A stretch of 64,000 nt of DNA from Rhodophyticola sp017644125 (GCF_042140125.1 NZ_CP159473.1), one strand, 5' to 3'; counted from the first letter of the stretch, positions 8,861 to 18,425 are shown. The notes: generated by a model not told the origin, from the sequence alone. Numbers and translations: made by a program.

Positions 8861-11437
8861 ATGATCCGATTCATTCTTGGCATATTCGGCGCGATCTTCA
8901 GTTTGCTGACGATCGGGCTGGTGTTTGCCGCGTTGTCGATTGGCGCGGTCCTTTACATGTACAGCCGCGATTTGCCCGATCACGAGACGCTGGCGCGCTA
9001 CACGCCCGCCACGATCAGCCGCATCTATTCCGCCGAGGGCGAGATCGTCGACGAGTTCGCCCGCGAGCGGCGTCTGTTCGTGGCGGCCGAGGATATTCCC
9101 GATCTGGTGGCCCATGCCTTCGTGAGTGCCGAAGACCGGAATTTCTATGAACATGACGGATATGACCCGCGGGCAATCGGCGCCGCTTTCGTGGAAGCCA
9201 TACGGTCCCGGGGGCGCGATGTCCGCGGCGCATCCACCATCACGCAGCAGGTGATGAAGAACTTCCTTCTGGACGGATCGCGGACGGTCGAGCGCAAGGT
9301 GCAGGAAATCATCCTTGCTGCCCGGATCGAGCAGACGCTGAGCAAGGATCGCATTCTTGAGCTGTATCTCAACGAGATTTTCCTGGGCCAGAATTCCTAT
9401 GGCGTGGCCGCCGCCGCGCAGACCTACTTCAATGCGTCCCTCCGAGAGCTGCGCCCGGAGCAGGCGGCATATCTGGCGGCGCTGCCGCAGCGGCCAGGCC
9501 GGCTGCATCCGGTGCGTGACTACGATCAGGCGATCAACCGCCGCAATTACGTGCTGCGCGAGATGTTCGAGAACGGGTATCTGAGCCGCGACGAGATGGA
9601 GACGGCGCAGGCCGCGCCCCTGGAAACCGTTCAGGGCGGCCATATCGAGCCGTTCCGCGCCACAGTGCCGCCGCGGAACTACTTCACCGACGAGATCCGC
9701 CGGCAATTGTCGGTGCAGTTCGGGGAGGAGGAGTTCTTCTCCGGCGGCTATGCGGTGCGCGCCACGATGGATGAGAGCCTGCAACAGGTGGCGGAGGTCG
9801 CGCTGCGCCGGGGGCTGGAACGCTACGACCGCGCGCAGGGCCTTTGGCGGGACCCGCTGGCGGTGATCGACCCGGCCCTGCTGGAGGGCGCCGATGAGGA
9901 AAGCTGGCGCGCGGCGCTTGCGGATACGGACATTCCCCGCGACATCGAAGGCTGGCATGTGGCGGTGGTTCTGTCGGTCGGCGAGAGCAGTGCGCGGATC
10001 GGGATCGAGGATGTGCCGGAGGATGAGGACGGCCACTTCATACCCGCCGAGGACGTGACCTGGGCCCGGCCCGTGGATGCCGATGGCAACCGGGGCAGCG
10101 CCGCGCGGGTTGCCGGCGATCTGCTGGATGTTGGCGACGTGATCCATGTGCGCGCGATGACAAGCGACAGCGACGGCAGCTTCATCCGCTGGACGCTCCG
10201 CCAGATCCCCGAGGTGCAGGGTGGCTTCATGGCGATGGATGTGAACACGGGCCGTGTGCTTGCGATGCAGGGCGGGTTTTCGTATCAGCATTCGGTCTTC
10301 AACCGGGCCACTCAGGCGACGCGGCAACCGGGATCGAGCTTCAAGCCCTTCGTCTATGCCGCCGCGCTGGACAGCGGCTACAGCCCGAACACGATCGTCA
10401 TCGACGCGCCGATCGAGCTGGACACGGGCGCGGGCATCTGGCGCCCGACCAACGCGTCGAACCAGTTCTACGGGCCTGCACCGCTTCGCACGGGCATCGT
10501 GCGGTCGCGAAACCTGATGACCGTGCGTCTGGCGCAGGATGTGGGTATGGAAACCGTGGCCCGCTACGCCGAACGGTTCGGCGTCTACGACGACGCGGAG
10601 ACCTTTCTGGCGAATGCGCTTGGCAGTCAGGAGACGACGCTGTTCCGCATGGTCGCGGCTTATGCGATGTTCGCCAATGGCGGTGAACGGGTGCAGCCGA
10701 CGCTGGTCGACCGCGTGCAGGACCGCTTCGGCGGGACGGTCTATCGTCACGATCAGCGGCTGTGTCCGGATTGCGAACTGGCCTCGCTGGAGCCCGGCAT
10801 GGCGCCGCGGATCGTCTCCAACCGCGAGCGTGTGATCGACCCGATCACGGCCTATCAGCTGACCTCCATGATGCGCGGTGTAGTGGAGCGCGGCACGGCG
10901 TCCTCCACCGTGAACCTGCCGGTGCCGATCGCGGGCAAGACCGGCACCACGAACGATGCGCGCGACGTGTGGTTCGTGGGCTTCTCCTCCAACATCGCGG
11001 CGGGGTGTTACATCGGTCATGACCAGCCGCGCCCGCTTGGCCGGGGGGCCTCGGGCGGGGGGATGTGCGGGCCTGTCTTCAACGAGTTCATGCAGGCCGC
11101 AATCGAGGAATATGGCGGCGGCCCGTTCCGCGTTCCCGAAGGCGGGGTCTTCTACAATATCGACCGGTTCTCGGGCCAGCGCCTGCCCGACGATGCGCAG
11201 GGCGACCACGTTGTCGCCGAACTGTTCCGCCAGGGCGAAGAGCCGATCTACGGGTTGCTGGCGATTGTCGATGGCGGGTTCGCGATGGGATCGGACCTGC
11301 CGATGTTCGCCCGCGGCGAGGAAGACAGCGGCGAGGGCGGCACCACCGGGCAGACGGTCACCACCTCAACCGGCGACAGCGCCCGGGTGCCTACGGGCAC
11401 GGGCTTCGGCACGCTGAGTTCCGGCGGGCTTTACTGA
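8861..11437 (+). CDS. mrcA: penicillin-binding protein 1A (bifunctional peptidoglycan synthase)
   Basis: Class A PBP that polymerises glycan strands and crosslinks peptides at the inner membrane. One N-terminal membrane anchor (residues 5-35). The GT51 glycosyltransferase domain has catalytic Glu91 in SAEDRNFYEHDG and the motif ASTITQQVMKNF. A central OB-like insertion (about 290-450) precedes the transpeptidase domain, which has SxxK at Ser492-Lys495 (GSSFKPF), SRN for SxN, and KTG at Lys693 (AGKTGTTND). 858 residues, typical of alphaproteobacterial PBP1A. The C-terminus ends in a short Thr/Ser/Gly-rich tail. Confidence 0.96.
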   Translation: MIRFILGIFGAIFSLLTIGLVFAALSIGAVLYMYSRDLPDHETLARYTPATISRIYSAEGEIVDEFARERRLFVAAEDIPDLVAHAFVSAEDRNFYEHDGYDPRAIGAAFVEAIRSRGRDVRGASTITQQVMKNFLLDGSRTVERKVQEIILAARIEQTLSKDRILELYLNEIFLGQNSYGVAAAAQTYFNASLRELRPEQAAYLAALPQRPGRLHPVRDYDQAINRRNYVLREMFENGYLSRDEMETAQAAPLETVQGGHIEPFRATVPPRNYFTDEIRRQLSVQFGEEEFFSGGYAVRATMDESLQQVAEVALRRGLERYDRAQGLWRDPLAVIDPALLEGADEESWRAALADTDIPRDIEGWHVAVVLSVGESSARIGIEDVPEDEDGHFIPAEDVTWARPVDADGNRGSAARVAGDLLDVGDVIHVRAMTSDSDGSFIRWTLRQIPEVQGGFMAMDVNTGRVLAMQGGFSYQHSVFNRATQATRQPGSSFKPFVYAAALDSGYSPNTIVIDAPIELDTGAGIWRPTNASNQFYGPAPLRTGIVRSRNLMTVRLAQDVGMETVARYAERFGVYDDAETFLANALGSQETTLFRMVAAYAMFANGGERVQPTLVDRVQDRFGGTVYRHDQRLCPDCELASLEPGMAPRIVSNRERVIDPITAYQLTSMMRGVVERGTASSTVNLPVPIAGKTGTTNDARDVWFVGFSSNIAAGCYIGHDQPRPLGRGASGGGMCGPVFNEFMQAAIEEYGGGPFRVPEGGVFYNIDRFSGQRLPDDAQGDHVVAELFRQGEEPIYGLLAIVDGGFAMGSDLPMFARGEEDSGEGGTTGQTVTTSTGDSARVPTGTGFGTLSSGGLY

Positions 11438-11450
11438 GATGCGGAAAGCT

Positions 11451-11483
11451 GCCCGGCGCGCGCCCGCTTGCGGGCGCCGGGCC
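11451..11483 (+). terminator. GC-rich hairpin after the PBP1A gene
   Basis: A nine-base arm GCCCGGCGC (11451-11459) can pair with GCGCCGGGC (11474-11482). There is no T-tract, so it may be a weak or factor-assisted terminator or only a GC-rich fold before prfB. Confidence 0.35.
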
Positions 11484-11537
11484 GCTGGTCTAGATCGGTT
11501 GGACACTGACATGATCCTTCACGAGGCAGGCTGATCC

Positions 11538-12662
11538 ATGCGGGCCGAGACCCAATCCCATATCGAAAAAGTGCAGAAATCGCTTGAGCTTCTGGGTCAG
11601 CGACTGGGGCTGGAAACGGCCCGGCACCGGCTTGAGGAGTTCAACGCCCGGGTGGAGGACCCGGATCTGTGGAACGATCAGGCCGCGGCGCAGAAACTGA
11701 TGCGCGACCGGCAGGTGCTGCTGGACAAGATCGGAACCTATGAGGCGATCAAGGGCGCGCTGGAGGACAATGTCGGCCTGATCGAAATGGGCGAGGAGGA
11801 AGGCGATGACGAGGTCGTCGCCGAGGCCGAAACAGCCTTGGCGGCACTTGTGGAGGATGCGGCGGCCAAGGAGCTGGAGGCGCTGCTGGACGGCGAGGCC
11901 GACGCCAACGACACCTTCCTTGAGATCAATGCCGGTGCGGGTGGAACGGAATCCTGCGACTGGGCCTCGATGCTGGCGCGGATGTATGTGCGATGGGCCG
12001 AGAAACGCGGCTACGAGGTGGAACTGCAATCGACCACGGCCGGTGACGAGGCGGGCATACGTTCTGCGGTTTACAAGATTTCCGGCCACAATGCCTATGG
12101 ATGGCTGAAATCCGAAAGCGGCGTGCATCGTCTGGTGCGGATTTCGCCCTATGACAGTGCGGCGCGGCGGCATACCTCGTTCAGTTCGGTCTGGGTCTAT
12201 CCGGTGGTCGACGACAATATCGAGATCGAGGTGAACCCCGCCGATATCCGGCTGGATACCTATCGCTCCTCGGGCGCGGGCGGGCAGCATGTGAACACGA
12301 CGGATTCGGCGGTGCGGATCACCCATATTCCCACCGGTATCGTGGTGACGAGTTCGGAAAAATCGCAGCACCAGAACCGCGATATCGCGATGAAAGCCCT
12401 GAAATCCCGGCTGTACCAGATGGAACTGGATCGCCGGAACGAGGCCATCAACGAGGCCCATGAGGCCAAGGGCGATGCGGGCTGGGGCAACCAGATCCGG
12501 TCCTATGTCCTGCAACCCTATCAGATGGTGAAAGACCTGCGCACCGGCTACGAGACTTCTGACACATCCGGGGTTCTGGATGGCGATCTGGACGGGCTCA
12601 TGGCCGCGACGCTGGCCATGGATGTCTCCGGCAAGAGCCGGGCAGAGGCGCGGGCGGAATAG
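11538..12662 (+). CDS. prfB: peptide chain release factor 2
   Basis: Recognises UGA and UAA stop codons and triggers peptide release. 374 residues. The GGQ hydrolysis motif is at 248-250 (SSGAGGQHVN). At the codon-recognition position, where E. coli RF2 has Ser-Pro-Phe, the sequence is Ser-Pro-Tyr (203-205). The gene is one uninterrupted frame: there is no in-frame stop near codon 26 and hence no programmed +1 frameshift as in E. coli. ATG 11538 follows GAGGCAGG at a reasonable distance. Confidence 0.96.
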   Translation: MRAETQSHIEKVQKSLELLGQRLGLETARHRLEEFNARVEDPDLWNDQAAAQKLMRDRQVLLDKIGTYEAIKGALEDNVGLIEMGEEEGDDEVVAEAETALAALVEDAAAKELEALLDGEADANDTFLEINAGAGGTESCDWASMLARMYVRWAEKRGYEVELQSTTAGDEAGIRSAVYKISGHNAYGWLKSESGVHRLVRISPYDSAARRHTSFSSVWVYPVVDDNIEIEVNPADIRLDTYRSSGAGGQHVNTTDSAVRITHIPTGIVVTSSEKSQHQNRDIAMKALKSRLYQMELDRRNEAINEAHEAKGDAGWGNQIRSYVLQPYQMVKDLRTGYETSDTSGVLDGDLDGLMAATLAMDVSGKSRAEARAE

Positions 12663-12754
12663 ACGGGCGGGCCCCGGCGCGCGGTCGGCGGGCTGACGGA
12701 ATCGCTCTGCCATTGCCCCGGGCGCCGCCCTGGGGCCGGATGAAGGGGGGCGGG

Positions 12755-14140
12755 ATGTCTGATTTTCTGCATATGGATGCGGTCGAGCTGTCGCGACGGA
12801 TGGCGGCGCGAGAGGTGAGCGCGGTTGAGGTGATGCGCGCCACGCTGGCCCGGATCGACGCCGTGAACACCCGCGTGAATGCGATTGTGTCCCTGCGGGA
12901 CCGCGAGGCGCTGATGGGCGAGGCACGGCTGGCCGATGCCATGCCGCGAGAAGGCTGGCTGCATGGGATGCCGCTCGCCGTAAAGGATCTGGTTGGGGTC
13001 AAGGGCGTCCGATCGACCTGGGGGTCACCGTTGCGCGATTGCGTGCCCGTGGCGGACGAGGCGCTGGTGACCCGGCTGCGCCGGACGGGCGCGATCATCA
13101 TCGGCAAGACCAATGTCCCGGAATTCGGGCTTGGATCCCATTCCTTCAACCCGATTTTCGGCGTCACGCGGAACCCCTACGATCTGTCGCGCAGCGCCGG
13201 TGGATCTTCGGGGGGTGCGGCGGCGGCGCTGGCCATGGGGATGGCGCCGGTGGCCGACGGGTCCGACATGATGGGCAGCCTGCGCAACCCCGCCGCCTGG
13301 AACAATGTCTACGGGTTCCGACCGACGGCGGGGCTGATACCGGCCGAGCCCGGCGACAGCGTTTTTTCCCACGGGCTGAGCACGCGCGGCCCGATGGGCC
13401 GTTCGGTCGCCGATGTGTCGGCGCTTTTGGAAACGCTGACCGACGGGGCGTTTCAACCGGGGCCGCCGCCGCGGAAACCCCCGCGGATCGGCTGGCTGGG
13501 AGACTGGGGCGGCGCCTATCCGATGGAGGAGGGCGTGCTCGATCTGGCAGAGGGCGCCGTGGCCGCGATGCGCGATCTGGGCTGGGAGGTGGAGCCGCTG
13601 GCCCCGCCCTTCGACGCCGCCGCGCTCTGGCAAAGCTGGACCGATCTGCGGTCGTTCACGGTGGCGCTGGAATACGGGGCCGACTGGCGCGATCCGGCCC
13701 GCCGGGCCTTGCTCAAGCCCGAGGCCGTCTGGGAAATCGAGCGCGGCCTTGCGCTCGACGGAGACCGGATCGAGACGGCGGCGGCGATCCGGACGCGATG
13801 GCTGTCGGCGCTGGAGGAGATGTTCAGGCAAATTGATGCGCTGGTACTGCCATCGACCCAATGCTGGCCGTTTCCGGCGGAGTGGAGATGGCCGCAGGAG
13901 ATCGCGGGCGTCGCGATGGACACCTATCACCGCTGGATGGAGGTTGTCGTGCCGGTCAGTCTGGCGGGGCTGCCCTGCCTGAACCTGCCCGCGGGCTTTG
14001 GCGCCGCAGGCCTGCCCGGCGGGGTGCAATTGATCGGGCCCAAGGGCGGCGATGCGGCGGTGCTGGCGCTTGGCGAAATCTATCATCAGGCAACGCAATG
14101 GCCGCGGACCCATCTGCCGATCCTTGACGATGACACATAA
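12755..14140 (+). CDS. amidase (amidase-signature family, GatA-like)
   Basis: Amide hydrolase with the Ser-cisSer-Lys triad: Lys in LAVKDLVG, the cis-serine in GGSSGG (149-154) and nucleophile Ser175 in GSDMMGSLRNPA. 461 residues from ATG 12755, which follows a G-rich ribosome binding site. It resembles stand-alone amidases more than GatA, and no gatB or gatC is adjacent, so it is probably a catabolic amidase of unknown substrate. The segment between the two serines has MM where GatA usually has GG, a variant I recall in stand-alone amidases. Confidence 0.88.
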   Translation: MSDFLHMDAVELSRRMAAREVSAVEVMRATLARIDAVNTRVNAIVSLRDREALMGEARLADAMPREGWLHGMPLAVKDLVGVKGVRSTWGSPLRDCVPVADEALVTRLRRTGAIIIGKTNVPEFGLGSHSFNPIFGVTRNPYDLSRSAGGSSGGAAAALAMGMAPVADGSDMMGSLRNPAAWNNVYGFRPTAGLIPAEPGDSVFSHGLSTRGPMGRSVADVSALLETLTDGAFQPGPPPRKPPRIGWLGDWGGAYPMEEGVLDLAEGAVAAMRDLGWEVEPLAPPFDAAALWQSWTDLRSFTVALEYGADWRDPARRALLKPEAVWEIERGLALDGDRIETAAAIRTRWLSALEEMFRQIDALVLPSTQCWPFPAEWRWPQEIAGVAMDTYHRWMEVVVPVSLAGLPCLNLPAGFGAAGLPGGVQLIGPKGGDAAVLALGEIYHQATQWPRTHLPILDDDT

Positions 14141-14215
14141 ATTCGCAAATCCGCCCGGCAGGGGCTTGGCGCGCGGCAAGCCCTGCCGCTAGAGTTTCGC
14201 AAGGGAGGATCCGGG

Positions 14216-15004
14216 ATGAGCGACATAAGCCAGCCACGCCTCGCCTCGAAAGTGCCCGCCGTCAACCGGATGAGCTTGGGCGATCTGGGCTATGCGCTGA
14301 AGATGGGGCTGCGGGATTATCTGGCCGCGCCGTTCATGGGGCTGTTTTTCGCCCATGTCTATGTGGTTGGCGGCTGGCTGATCTATCTGTTTCTCTTCGT
14401 CACTGACCAGATCTGGTATGCGATCCCGATCACGCTCGGCTTTCCCCTGTTGGGGCCGTTTCTGGCGGTCGGGCTTTACGAGGTGTCGCGCCGTCTGGAG
14501 CAGGGCGAAGGCTGGCGGCGAAACGACATCTTCGGCGTGATCTGGCGGCAGAAAGATCGGCAATTGCCGTCGATTTCCTGGGTTATCATCGTCTATTTCC
14601 TGTTCTGGTCGTTTTTCGCCCATATGCTGTTTGCGCTTTTTCTGGGCCCCTCGGCGCTGACCAATGTCACATCGTCCTATGCATATCTGCTGGAGCCGGA
14701 AGGGCTGATGATGCTGATCGTCGGCACGGTGGCGGGGGCGATATTCGCCCTTGTCCTGTTTTCGCTGACCGTGATCGCCCTGCCGCTTCTGCTGGACAAG
14801 GAACTGGATTTCGTGACCGCGATGCTCACCAGTTTCTCGGTGGTGAAAACCAACCCGGGCGTCATGCTGGCATGGGGGGCCATCATCGCCGGGCTGACCT
14901 TCGTCGCGATGCTGCCGTTCCTTCTGGGCCTGTTTCTGGTGCTGCCAATGCTGGGCCACGCGTCGTGGCATATCTATCGCCGGGCGCTTACCTCCCGCGA
15001 CTAG
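14216..15004 (+). CDS. DUF2189 integral membrane protein
   Basis: Predicted inner-membrane protein of 262 residues with about six hydrophobic segments, recognisable as DUF2189 from the opening PAVNRMSLGDLGYALKMG, a short amphipathic lead-in before the first membrane segment. No catalytic motif is visible and no function is established for the family that I know of. ATG 14216 follows AAGGGAGGATCC. Many Roseobacter-group genomes carry such genes near respiratory genes, but nothing here points to that. Confidence 0.8.
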   Translation: MSDISQPRLASKVPAVNRMSLGDLGYALKMGLRDYLAAPFMGLFFAHVYVVGGWLIYLFLFVTDQIWYAIPITLGFPLLGPFLAVGLYEVSRRLEQGEGWRRNDIFGVIWRQKDRQLPSISWVIIVYFLFWSFFAHMLFALFLGPSALTNVTSSYAYLLEPEGLMMLIVGTVAGAIFALVLFSLTVIALPLLLDKELDFVTAMLTSFSVVKTNPGVMLAWGAIIAGLTFVAMLPFLLGLFLVLPMLGHASWHIYRRALTSRD

Positions 15005-15040
15005 AGGCCACGGCGCGCCTGCATGCCCTGTGCGGAGGTT

Positions 15041-16462
15041 TCAGTCCTCGTTGCGGATGAAGAGCCAGGACAGACCCGCGCCCAGAGCGGTCAGCGCCGC
15101 GGTCACCCAGCAAAGCGTCGCGAACGCCGTATTCATCGCCGCCGCATGGCCCACCGTATCCGAAAACGCGCCGAAGCTGCCGGTGCCGCCCGCACCCGCA
15201 TAGATCGCGCCTGCAAGCGTGCCCATCACGGCGACCGCGACAAGCCCGGATACACGGCTGACGGCATTGTTGATCCCCGATGCCGTGCCCGAGCGGTCTT
15301 CGGGCACCGCGCCCATGATCGCCGCCGATAGCGGCGCGACGACAAGGGCCATGCCCAGACCCATCAGCGCGGTGCAGGGCAGGGTGAAGATCCAGAAGGC
15401 CTGCAACGGGGTGGTGATCGCAAGCCCCGCGAAGGCCAGCGCCACAAGCCCGCCGCCAACCGCGATCAGGGGCCCGGGGCCATGGTCATCGGCCCATTTC
15501 CCGGCGCGGGTGGACAGAAGCGGGATGAAAATCGATAGCGGCGCGAAGGCGGCGGCGCTCACGACTTCGGATTGCCCCCAACCGGCGATCAAGGTCATCG
15601 GCAGGAAGAAGAGCACCGTGGACAGTGCGAAATAGATCAGAAAGGTCGCCCCGTTCGCGGCCGAGAAACTGGCATTTCGGAACAGATCAAGCGGAACCAT
15701 GGGCGCGGGACTGCGGGCCTCCCAAGCCAGAAATCCCGCGAACAGCGCCGCGCCGACAAGGGCGGGCGTCCAGTTGACGGCATGCCCCTCGGACGCGCCG
15801 GTAAGGCCCAGAGCGATCAGGGCGAGCGCACCGGTGATCAGGGCCGCGCCGGGCAGATCCAGCGGGTGATCGGGGCGCGCCGGGTCGGCGGCGACCTTGG
15901 TCAGGATCATCCAGAGCGCCAGTGCGCCAAGCGGCAGATTGATTGCAAAGAGAAGCCGCCACGTCTCGGTTCCGCCGAAGCTCAGAACCAGCCCGCCCAG
16001 GATCGGCCCGAGCGCCGTGGTCAATGCGGAGGCGGCGGCCCAGATGCCGATGGTCCGGCCACGTTCCTCCGCCGGATAGGCGCGCGCGATCAGGGCAAGA
16101 CTGCCGGGCACCATGACCGCCGCGCCGATGCCCTGAAACACGCGCGCCACGATCAGCGTTTCCGGCGTGGGGGCGACGGCGCAGGCCAGCGAGGCCAGCA
16201 CGAAACCGGCGATCCCGGCGGCAAAGACGCGGGCCAGCCCGTATCTGTCCCCGATGGCCCCGCCGATCAGGATCAGCGCGGAGAGGGGCAGCAGATAGCC
16301 GTTATTGATCCATTGCGCCTGAACCAGCGTCGCGTTCAGGCCGTCGCGCATGGCTGGCAGCGCGATCGCGACTAGCGTGCCGTCTATGAACCCCAGGGCC
16401 GAGGCCAGAATGGCGGAAAAGAGAATGAACGGCCGTGCCTCGGACGCACAAAAGCCGGGCAC
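15041..16462 (-). CDS. MFS transporter, DHA2 (EmrB/QacA) type
   Basis: Fourteen-helix type drug:proton antiporter candidate. The first helix has the family signature ALGFIDGTLVAIALPAM, motif A-like GDRYGLARVF follows helix 2, and motif C-like GPILGGLVLSFGG lies in helix 5. The start is uncertain: the only in-frame candidates upstream of helix 1 are GTG 16462 and TTG 16522, and the GTG sits in the loop of a strong terminator-like hairpin (16450-16477). I chose GTG, giving about 473 residues. The substrate is unknown. It is on the same strand as the bactofilin gene but behind its terminator. Confidence 0.8.
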   Translation of the reverse strand: MPGFCASEARPFILFSAILASALGFIDGTLVAIALPAMRDGLNATLVQAQWINNGYLLPLSALILIGGAIGDRYGLARVFAAGIAGFVLASLACAVAPTPETLIVARVFQGIGAAVMVPGSLALIARAYPAEERGRTIGIWAAASALTTALGPILGGLVLSFGGTETWRLLFAINLPLGALALWMILTKVAADPARPDHPLDLPGAALITGALALIALGLTGASEGHAVNWTPALVGAALFAGFLAWEARSPAPMVPLDLFRNASFSAANGATFLIYFALSTVLFFLPMTLIAGWGQSEVVSAAAFAPLSIFIPLLSTRAGKWADDHGPGPLIAVGGGLVALAFAGLAITTPLQAFWIFTLPCTALMGLGMALVVAPLSAAIMGAVPEDRSGTASGINNAVSRVSGLVAVAVMGTLAGAIYAGAGGTGSFGAFSDTVGHAAAMNTAFATLCWVTAALTALGAGLSWLFIRNED

Positions 16463-16477
16463 ATGGCCCGGCTTTTT
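16450..16477 (-). terminator. rho-independent terminator after bactofilin
   Basis: Ten-bp stem AAAGCCGGGC / GCCCGGCTTT with a 5-nt loop, flanked by A and T runs so it works in either direction. It ends the bactofilin/M23 transcript but overlaps the putative N-terminus of the MFS gene downstream. Confidence 0.8.
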
Positions 16478-16525
16478 CGCTGTCGTGGCGGCCCCGCCCC
16501 GAGAAGGGAGGCCAGTGTTCAAGGA

Positions 16526-17080
16526 TCAGCTTTTGCTCTCGGCGGCAGCCGCGGGTTTGGGCGCGGCCTGAACGGGCGAGGAAGGGGGCTTGGAAACCGC
16601 CGAAGGCGGCGTCGCCTTGGGCTGGCCCGAGGTGGCAAGCGGGTCTTCCTGACGCTGAACCGAGCCTTCGAAATGCGCGCCCGATTCAATGGCGATGGTC
16701 TTGTGGATGATATCCCCTTCGACCCGCGCCGTGGATGTCAGGCGAACCTTCAGCCCTCTGACCCGGCCGACGACGCGGCCGGTGACGACGATGTCATCGG
16801 CAACCACCTCGCCTTCGATCGTGGCGCTTTCGCCGACGGTCAGAAGATGGGCGCGAATATCGCCCTGCACGTGGCCCTCGACCTGGATATCGCCCGAGGT
16901 GCGCAGATTGCCCACAATGGTCAGATCCGCGCTGAGCGTGGAGGCCGGCGGCTTCGCCTTCGGCGTGCTGGGGGTGCCAAGCGGCATTGCCGGGCGTTCG
17001 ACCGGCGCGCTCGCCGATTTGGCGGCGGCGTCATCGCCCGGTTTCGGGGCGGGATCGTTGATCTTGGATTTAGAAAACAT
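16526..17080 (-). CDS. bacA: bactofilin (polymer-forming cytoskeletal protein)
   Basis: Bactofilins form nucleotide-free beta-helical filaments at the membrane and position envelope enzymes. The protein has a disordered, Pro/Ala/Lys-rich N-terminus (1-45), a central beta-helix of regularly spaced Gly/Val repeats (LTIVGNLRTSGDIQVEGHVQG onward, about 50-145), and a disordered C-terminal tail rich in Pro, Ala and Ser. 184 residues. The start overlaps the end of the upstream M23 peptidase gene by 11 bp, so the two are one transcription unit. A bactofilin beside an M23 peptidase is a recurrent pairing in bacteria, where the filament localises the hydrolase. Confidence 0.92.
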   Translation of the reverse strand: MFSKSKINDPAPKPGDDAAAKSASAPVERPAMPLGTPSTPKAKPPASTLSADLTIVGNLRTSGDIQVEGHVQGDIRAHLLTVGESATIEGEVVADDIVVTGRVVGRVRGLKVRLTSTARVEGDIIHKTIAIESGAHFEGSVQRQEDPLATSGQPKATPPSAVSKPPSSPVQAAPKPAAAAESKS

Positions 17081-18425
17081 CTCTACCTGCGGTGATGAAG
17101 TTCATCGGATTGATTGGAGTGCCGTTCTGGCGCACTTCGTAGTGCAAATGCGGCCCCGTTACACGGCCCGTTCTTCCCATATCACCGATCCGGTCCCCGC
17201 GCGAGACCCTTTGGCCTTGGGACACGCGAAGGCGTGACATATGGGCGTAGCGCGTCTCGATCCCGAAGGGGTGCTGGATCTTCACCATGAGCCCGTATCC
17301 GCTCTGGCGCCCTGCAAATATGACCACTCCGTCGCCCGCGGCGTAAAGCGGCGTACCCACGGGACCCGCGAAATCGGTACCGGCGTGAAGCCGCCGACCG
17401 CCATTGATCGGGTCGCGGCGATAGCCGAACCCGGAGGTGAAGCGGACCGACGACTGGACCGGCATCGCGAAGGGCAATTGCTCGGCCGCCATCCGGTACA
17501 GGTTCACCTGATCGAGACCTTCCAGAACCTCGTTGGCGCGCAGCGACATCGCGTCGGGTTCCTGCCCGCGTGACGACATGGTGATCGGCATCAGCGGCCC
17601 GCCCTGGCCGGAATAGCCGCGGCGCACCTGCTCGATGATCTGGTCGGTGGGCATGCCGGCGCTGCGGAACATGTTGTCCAGCGGTTCCAGAGACATCGCG
17701 ACGGCCTCTTCGATCTGGGTGAAGATGCGCTCGTTGCGCTCGGCGGCCAGTTCGGCCTCGAACTGAAGCCGCTCCACCTCGGAATGGGCTTCGGCCATGT
17801 TCTGATGCGCATTGTCGCGTTCGCTCGCGGTGTCCTCCAACGCCTCGGCGAGGAAGGTCATCGTCTGTTCCATGTCCTGCTGGCGGCCCGCCGCGGTCTG
17901 GATCGTTCCGGTTTCGGCCTGAAGCTCGGCCATAAGCTGATCGGCGCGGGCGCGGGCCTCGTCGCGTTCCGACATGGTCCGGCGCAGCGTGGTCTGGATC
18001 ACGTCGACGGCGGTTTCCATCTCGCGCCGGCGCTGTTCGGATTCCAGCAGCCGCGACTGCATGTCCGACACCTGATCCATCGCCACCGCGAACCGGTCCT
18101 GGGCCAGACGTGCCTCCGCCGCGCGGGCGTCGCGCTCGTCGGAAAGTGCATTCAGTCGTGTCTGGTAGGTCAGTTGTTCGCGCGCGGCCTGATCCCGGGC
18201 GCCGCCTGCGCTGATCGTGTCGATGAGGAAAATGGATGTGACGATCACGGTCCAGCCCACGAAAAGCGCGCCGCCTGCGATCATCAGGGCCTGTGTGCCG
18301 GGTCGGAGCCGCACGAACCGTGTGCCTTCATCGGCCTTGAGAAACAGTCGCTGTTCAGGAAGATGCTTTTCCAAGACCGCGCTAAAGCGGTTTAGTGCCC
18401 GTGTCTTCACGATATTCTGCCCCAT
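17070..18425 (-). CDS. membrane-anchored M23 (LytM) peptidoglycan peptidase
   Basis: Likely periplasmic D,D-endopeptidase of the LmdC type. Order: short cytoplasmic N-terminus, one membrane helix (about residues 50-72, ALMIAGGALFVGWTVIVTSI), a long coiled coil (about 80-240, Glu/Arg/Ala/Gln heptads), then the LytM domain. The zinc site looks complete: His and Asp in RRLHAGTDFAGP and the HLHYEV motif near the end, so it should be active. 451 residues from ATG 18425; an in-frame start seven codons upstream is less likely. The coupled bactofilin gene downstream suggests this is its client enzyme in shaping the wall. Confidence 0.9.
   Translation of the reverse strand: MGQNIVKTRALNRFSAVLEKHLPEQRLFLKADEGTRFVRLRPGTQALMIAGGALFVGWTVIVTSIFLIDTISAGGARDQAAREQLTYQTRLNALSDERDARAAEARLAQDRFAVAMDQVSDMQSRLLESEQRRREMETAVDVIQTTLRRTMSERDEARARADQLMAELQAETGTIQTAAGRQQDMEQTMTFLAEALEDTASERDNAHQNMAEAHSEVERLQFEAELAAERNERIFTQIEEAVAMSLEPLDNMFRSAGMPTDQIIEQVRRGYSGQGGPLMPITMSSRGQEPDAMSLRANEVLEGLDQVNLYRMAAEQLPFAMPVQSSVRFTSGFGYRRDPINGGRRLHAGTDFAGPVGTPLYAAGDGVVIFAGRQSGYGLMVKIQHPFGIETRYAHMSRLRVSQGQRVSRGDRIGDMGRTGRVTGPHLHYEVRQNGTPINPMNFITAGRDVF

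Noticed and set aside
8825..11209. A 794-codon frame antisense to the PBP1A gene
   Set aside because: Shadow of a well-supported gene; composition is His/Arg/Pro-rich with no domain and no ribosome binding site.
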